From JAPKZH01 sp964537875 (lineage in GTDB: Bacteria > Acidobacteriota > Aminicenantia > Aminicenantales > UBA4085): DNA of 64,000 bases. Shown one piece after another: positions 61,368-64,000 of this stretch; position 1 is the first letter of the stretch; each line of letters starts with the position of its first letter. The position numbers and the translations under genes are program-made. Below the pieces are notes generated by a model. The model was given only the letters and a program-made list of their open reading frames with translations, was not told where the DNA came from and did no database searches. Location of the stretch: contig CAZIDN010000005.1 of the NCBI GenBank assembly GCA_964537875.1, positions 1 through 64,000 of the forward strand, written 5' to 3'.

Positions 61368-62081
61368 TTAGACTCCACCGGATCTCCCCGCTCTCTTCTG
61401 GTTCTTCGCCTTCAGGGTGAGGATCTCCTTTTTCTTTTTCTTCATCAGGCTCTCCCAGCGGTCCATGCCCTCCTGGAAAAGCTTCATTTTGTCGAAAAGG
61501 GTTTGAATGCTTTCCAGCATGGCCTCGAGCTTCGAGGTCGCGGCGGCTTTGTCAAACGACTCCAACCGCTCTTGAAGGGCCAGGAAGTCCCGGGAATAGT
61601 CCGAGATGACTTTGATCTCTTCCAGGGTGTAACCGAAGAGCTGCAGGTCCTGGACGAGCTTGCAGAGATAAACATAAATTTTCGAATACAGCCTGAAACC
61701 GCCCTCGCTCCGCATGTCGGGCTCGATGATGCCCTTGTCCTCCCAATGCTTGATCGTCCGGGGGCTGACGCCGGCTTTCTCAGCCAGGCTGCCCACGGTC
61801 AAGTATTGATCGAGACCGTTGTTATTGGCGCGGTTTGTCTTGGCCCTGGGCAGGCCGATTTTCTTGATGATCTTCTGGATTTCCTCGAGCCCATAGCCCA
61901 ATTCCTTGAGCTTGAGGATGTTCTCCAGCCTGGCCAGGGTTTCCTCCGAAAAAAGGGGGGTTTTGTCGTCGGTGAAGCCCGCCGGCTTGACCAGTTTCTC
62001 TTTCGTCCATCGGATAAGGACTTCCTCGGAGACGCCGGTTCTCCGGAGCAAATCGTCTTTGTTAAAGACATTTTTATTCAT
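61368..62081 (-). CDS. MerR-family regulator with two helix-turn-helix domains
   Basis: A 237-residue protein with two MerR-type domains in tandem: residues about 1-75 (DDLLRRTGVSEEVLIRWTKE, then FSEETLARLENILKLKELGYGLEEI) and about 93-165 (TVGSLAEKAGVSPRTIKHWE, then YTLEEIKVISDYS), followed by a coiled-coil dimerisation helix rich in Lys. No Cys effector pocket is seen. It is directly followed by the radical SAM gene, which it probably controls. A typical single-domain MerR is 110-150 residues, so this is an unusual double. Confidence 0.82.
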   Translation of the reverse strand: MNKNVFNKDDLLRRTGVSEEVLIRWTKEKLVKPAGFTDDKTPLFSEETLARLENILKLKELGYGLEEIQKIIKKIGLPRAKTNRANNNGLDQYLTVGSLAEKAGVSPRTIKHWEDKGIIEPDMRSEGGFRLYSKIYVYLCKLVQDLQLFGYTLEEIKVISDYSRDFLALQERLESFDKAAATSKLEAMLESIQTLFDKMKLFQEGMDRWESLMKKKKKEILTLKAKNQKRAGRSGGV

Positions 62082-62137
62082 ATTATACCTTTACGTATAT
62101 ATTCATATTTAAAAAAATATAAAGTATACGTATAGAG

Positions 62138-62166
62138 ATACTAATTTTGTCGGGAGAGTTTGTCAA
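62138..62166 (-). promoter_or_regulatory. Promoter of the merR-like / radical SAM operon
   Basis: On the minus strand TTGACA (62161-62166) and TAGTAT (62138-62143) are separated by 17 bases. AT-rich inverted sequences (ATACGTAT type) around 62085-62135 could bind the regulator. The spacing is not the long 19-20 bases of classic MerR promoters. Confidence 0.45.
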
Positions 62167-62225
62167 GCGTTAGTTTTTTTCGAGCGATAGCATCCCCGCC
62201 TGCCCTTTTGGGGCTTCCAGGCGGA

Positions 62226-62378
62226 TTAAAAAGACCATCGGGCAGCCCCCAGCTGCTTAAGAATGGTATCTTCCGTGTATCGGATCTTGGCCTCGATGAT
62301 CCTGTCAAGGAGTGGGTAAAAGAGCCGGCCGGACAAAGAGATTTTGTTTTTAAGTTTGAGCTTCATCGTGCCGCCCAT
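62226..62378 (-). CDS. Possible small ORF (50 residues)
   Basis: A 50-residue frame starting 62378, directly after the VKOR-DsbA gene end (19 bases): MGGTMKLKLKNKISL and then RLFYPLLDRIIEAKIRYTED, ending LGAARWSF. Codon use looks coding, but the ribosome site is weak and no family is recognised. Confidence 0.3.
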   Translation of the reverse strand: MGGTMKLKLKNKISLSGRLFYPLLDRIIEAKIRYTEDTILKQLGAARWSF

Positions 62379-62397
62379 GGATGCGGCTTTTTCCCAA

Positions 62398-63699
62398 CTA
62401 TTTTTTATCGGTGGGTTTAGCGGCCGGTTTCTTCTTGGCGGGCTCCAGGTCGACCCAATTCTCCATGAAGCGCTGGCTGCCGGCTGTTCCGCTCTCCGAC
62501 AGCAGCGACTCAAAAATGGCCTTGAGCTGGGCATAGGGCAGCGTCCCGATGATCATCCGGTTGTTGACGATCAAGGTCGGCGTGGAGCGGATACCGTAGC
62601 TGAATTTATCCGAAGTCTTATCATATTCGGCGCCGGTGTTGATGATTTTGAGGACAAGGTCTTTGGTCGACTGGTCGGTCAAGGCCGCTTCCACTCCGTA
62701 TTTCTTGGCCAGCTGGGCCCTCCACTCCGGGTTCCTGGCCTTTTCAAAATTCTCGAAGATCTCGTCGTGGATCTGGTTGAACTTGGCCGGGTCATGGGCG
62801 GCTATGAAAGAAAGGTCACAGGCACCGGGATGCTTGTTGCCCTTTTCCGGGACGACCTGGTTGCATTTGCCGTCGAGCGGGAAAAACTGAAAAGCGATAT
62901 TGATCTTTCCCTTGTATTCGTCCTTGAGCTGTTTCATTTGTTTGTAAAGGAACAGGCAGTCGGAGCAGAGAAAATCTACGTATTCGACGATCCGGATCGG
63001 TGCATCCTCGAAGCGCTCGGTCGCCATGGCCGTCCAATAGGGAGAAACAAGGCTCGGGTTCTTCACCTCGGCCAGGCTGTAATATTCTTTGACGACCCGG
63101 GTGGCCACGCCCCCCAGCTGGGCATCCTGCTTGGCCTTATAAAACAAATGAAAGCCATAGGCGCCGGCCAGCAGCACGATCGCATAGACGACCAGGTGCT
63201 TGATCGACGGGGCAAGGAAAGCGCGAACGCTCCTCAGCCCGCCGCTCGTCGGGGCAAGGCCGTAGGCCCAGAAGAGGCCGAAGCTGATCAGGGAAAAAAG
63301 ATAATAGCCGCTGCACAGGAGGCACAGGCTCTTCAAGAAGAAGACGGAATAAAGGAGAAGCCCGATGACACCCAGCGTATTAAACAGCGAAAGCGACTTA
63401 TTGGTGCGCTCGAAAACCGCCGAAGGGAACAGCGCGCCCAGGAGGACAAGGCCGCCGACGATGAGGCCGAGATACCCCATCGGAACGCCCCGGAACTGGG
63501 CGATCGAAGAATAGGCCGAGCTGTCGCAGTTGAAAAAGGAGCTGATATCGCAGAATGAGCCCCTAAAGATGGATTCCGGGAAATTCGCCTTAAAAAAATG
63601 CTGGATCGTGAGCACCGAAGCGGCGATCATCCCGGCTCCGGAAACGAAGCTCCAGAACCGCCGCCAACGGCTTCCTTCAAGCGTCAATGACCTCTCCAT
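62398..63699 (-). CDS. VKOR-DsbA fusion protein (vitamin K epoxide reductase + thioredoxin-like)
   Basis: A 433-residue membrane enzyme for disulfide-bond formation. Residues 1-190 are a VKOR-type four/five-helix bundle with the loop cysteines C50 and C58 (FCDISSFFNC) and the active CxxC C126-x2-C129 (CLLC), which takes electrons to quinones. The C-terminal half is a periplasmic DsbA-like thioredoxin domain with active site C245-x2-C248 (CSDC) and a later Cys in PLDGKCNQV. The fused pair replaces the DsbB-DsbA couple. ATG 63699 has AAGGAG eight bases upstream; the longer reading from 63834 is not supported. Confidence 0.93.
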   Translation of the reverse strand: MERSLTLEGSRWRRFWSFVSGAGMIAASVLTIQHFFKANFPESIFRGSFCDISSFFNCDSSAYSSIAQFRGVPMGYLGLIVGGLVLLGALFPSAVFERTNKSLSLFNTLGVIGLLLYSVFFLKSLCLLCSGYYLFSLISFGLFWAYGLAPTSGGLRSVRAFLAPSIKHLVVYAIVLLAGAYGFHLFYKAKQDAQLGGVATRVVKEYYSLAEVKNPSLVSPYWTAMATERFEDAPIRIVEYVDFLCSDCLFLYKQMKQLKDEYKGKINIAFQFFPLDGKCNQVVPEKGNKHPGACDLSFIAAHDPAKFNQIHDEIFENFEKARNPEWRAQLAKKYGVEAALTDQSTKDLVLKIINTGAEYDKTSDKFSYGIRSTPTLIVNNRMIIGTLPYAQLKAIFESLLSESGTAGSQRFMENWVDLEPAKKKPAAKPTDKK

Positions 63700-63773
63700 C
63701 CGCAGTCTCCTTTCTTGAAGTGCGGCTATTCTACCACAAAAACCATGCCCTTGCCTCCTCGACCTTCCGCCTA

Positions 63774-63803
63774 TTGACAGGAACATGACTCCAGTCCTAT
63801 ATT
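63774..63803 (+). promoter_or_regulatory. Sigma-70-type promoter before the edge methyltransferase
   Basis: TTGACA (63774-63779) and TATATT (63798-63803) are separated by 18 bases, about 24 bases ahead of the ATG at 63827. The promoter diverges from the VKOR-DsbA gene. Confidence 0.65.
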
Positions 63804-63826
63804 GGGGGGGTGAAAGTGAGAAAAAC

Positions 63827-64000
63827 ATGATCAAAAAAATCGCTCCGGCTTTGATTCTTCTTTCTTTGTGCCTGACGCCGTACCTTCCGGCCCAGGAAAG
63901 GCATCTCGATGTCCCCTATGTTCCCACCAAGTATCCCGTCGTCGATGAGATGCTGAGACTGGCCAACGTCCAGAAGACCGATATTCTCATTGACCTCGGC
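63827..64000 (+). CDS. Exported SAM-dependent methyltransferase, 5' part (cut by window edge)
   Basis: The first 58 codons are present. A signal peptide (IAPALILLSLCLTPYLPAQ) is followed by DVPYVPTKYPVVDEMLRLAN and TDILIDLG, the entry to a class I methyltransferase fold (motif I would follow as D.G.GDG). The same arrangement is in the protein at 3596-4477. The remainder is outside the window. Confidence 0.7.
   Translation, partial: MIKKIAPALILLSLCLTPYLPAQERHLDVPYVPTKYPVVDEMLRLANVQKTDILIDLG

Overview
The window is about 57% GC and encodes a Gram-negative bacterium (TonB-dependent receptor, other beta-barrels, many lipoproteins). It looks like an Acidobacteriota/Aminicenantota-type genome, probably a metagenome-assembled one. 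The lineage is inferred from gene style, not from a marker gene: a Ser/Thr kinase fused to a WD40-like (PD40/TolB) sensor beside a kinase-less paralogue, an acidobacterial-type VWFA-related protein, a VIT-VWA protein, an S9 peptidase, a HAF-repeat protein and a VKOR-DsbA fusion.

Layout. 0.1-14.9 kb is mostly housekeeping: an AAA/DUF4143 ATPase, a selenide water dikinase fused to an AhpD-like domain beside a decayed BadF/HgdC-type ATPase, a membrane-anchored methyltransferase, a family-unassigned glycoside-hydrolase-like protein, a transglutaminase-like lipoprotein translationally coupled to an S9 peptidase, a family-2 glycosyltransferase, lactate permease and a PilB/GspE ATPase. 15.2-19.7 kb is one promoter-led operon (YtkA-like protein, beta-barrel, FMN-binding-like protein, MacB-type ABC transporter) that converges on a TonB receptor. 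22.1-26.4 kb is an ECF sigma/anti-sigma operon carrying two exported HEAT-repeat proteins. 26.5-35.3 kb holds a Tat-exported TIGR04076 protein, two hydrolases, a YefM-YoeB toxin-antitoxin pair, and the kinase/PD40 pair.

35.3-45.5 kb is an accessory, decaying island. It contains remnants of IS21, IS3 and IS91 elements, a 5' fragment of tRNA-Leu(UAA), a frameshifted methylglyoxal synthase, a chimeric pseudogene and a truncated copy of the M20 peptidase gene from 29 kb. Two intact modules stand out. One is a TIR-like + caspase-like operon (36.4-37.7 kb), preceded by a 46-codon ORF; it resembles the TIR-caspase (type IV Thoeris) class of antiphage defence and is the best candidate for an interesting system here. 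The other is an AT-rich ArsR / CxxCH-protein / membrane-protein module with a near-leaderless, operator-overlapped promoter.

45.5-64 kb returns to chromosomal content: HrpA helicase, a Trp-rich DUF6600-like lipoprotein, VIT-VWA, PyrB, a nucleotidyltransferase overlapping a small partner, a VWFA-related protein, a B12-binding radical SAM enzyme behind a tandem-MerR regulator, VKOR-DsbA, and the start of a second exported methyltransferase. Several dispersed palindromic elements, including three copies of a REP-like palindrome and two copies of a larger GC-rich element, lie between genes. Homologies are from recognition of motifs; no database search was run.
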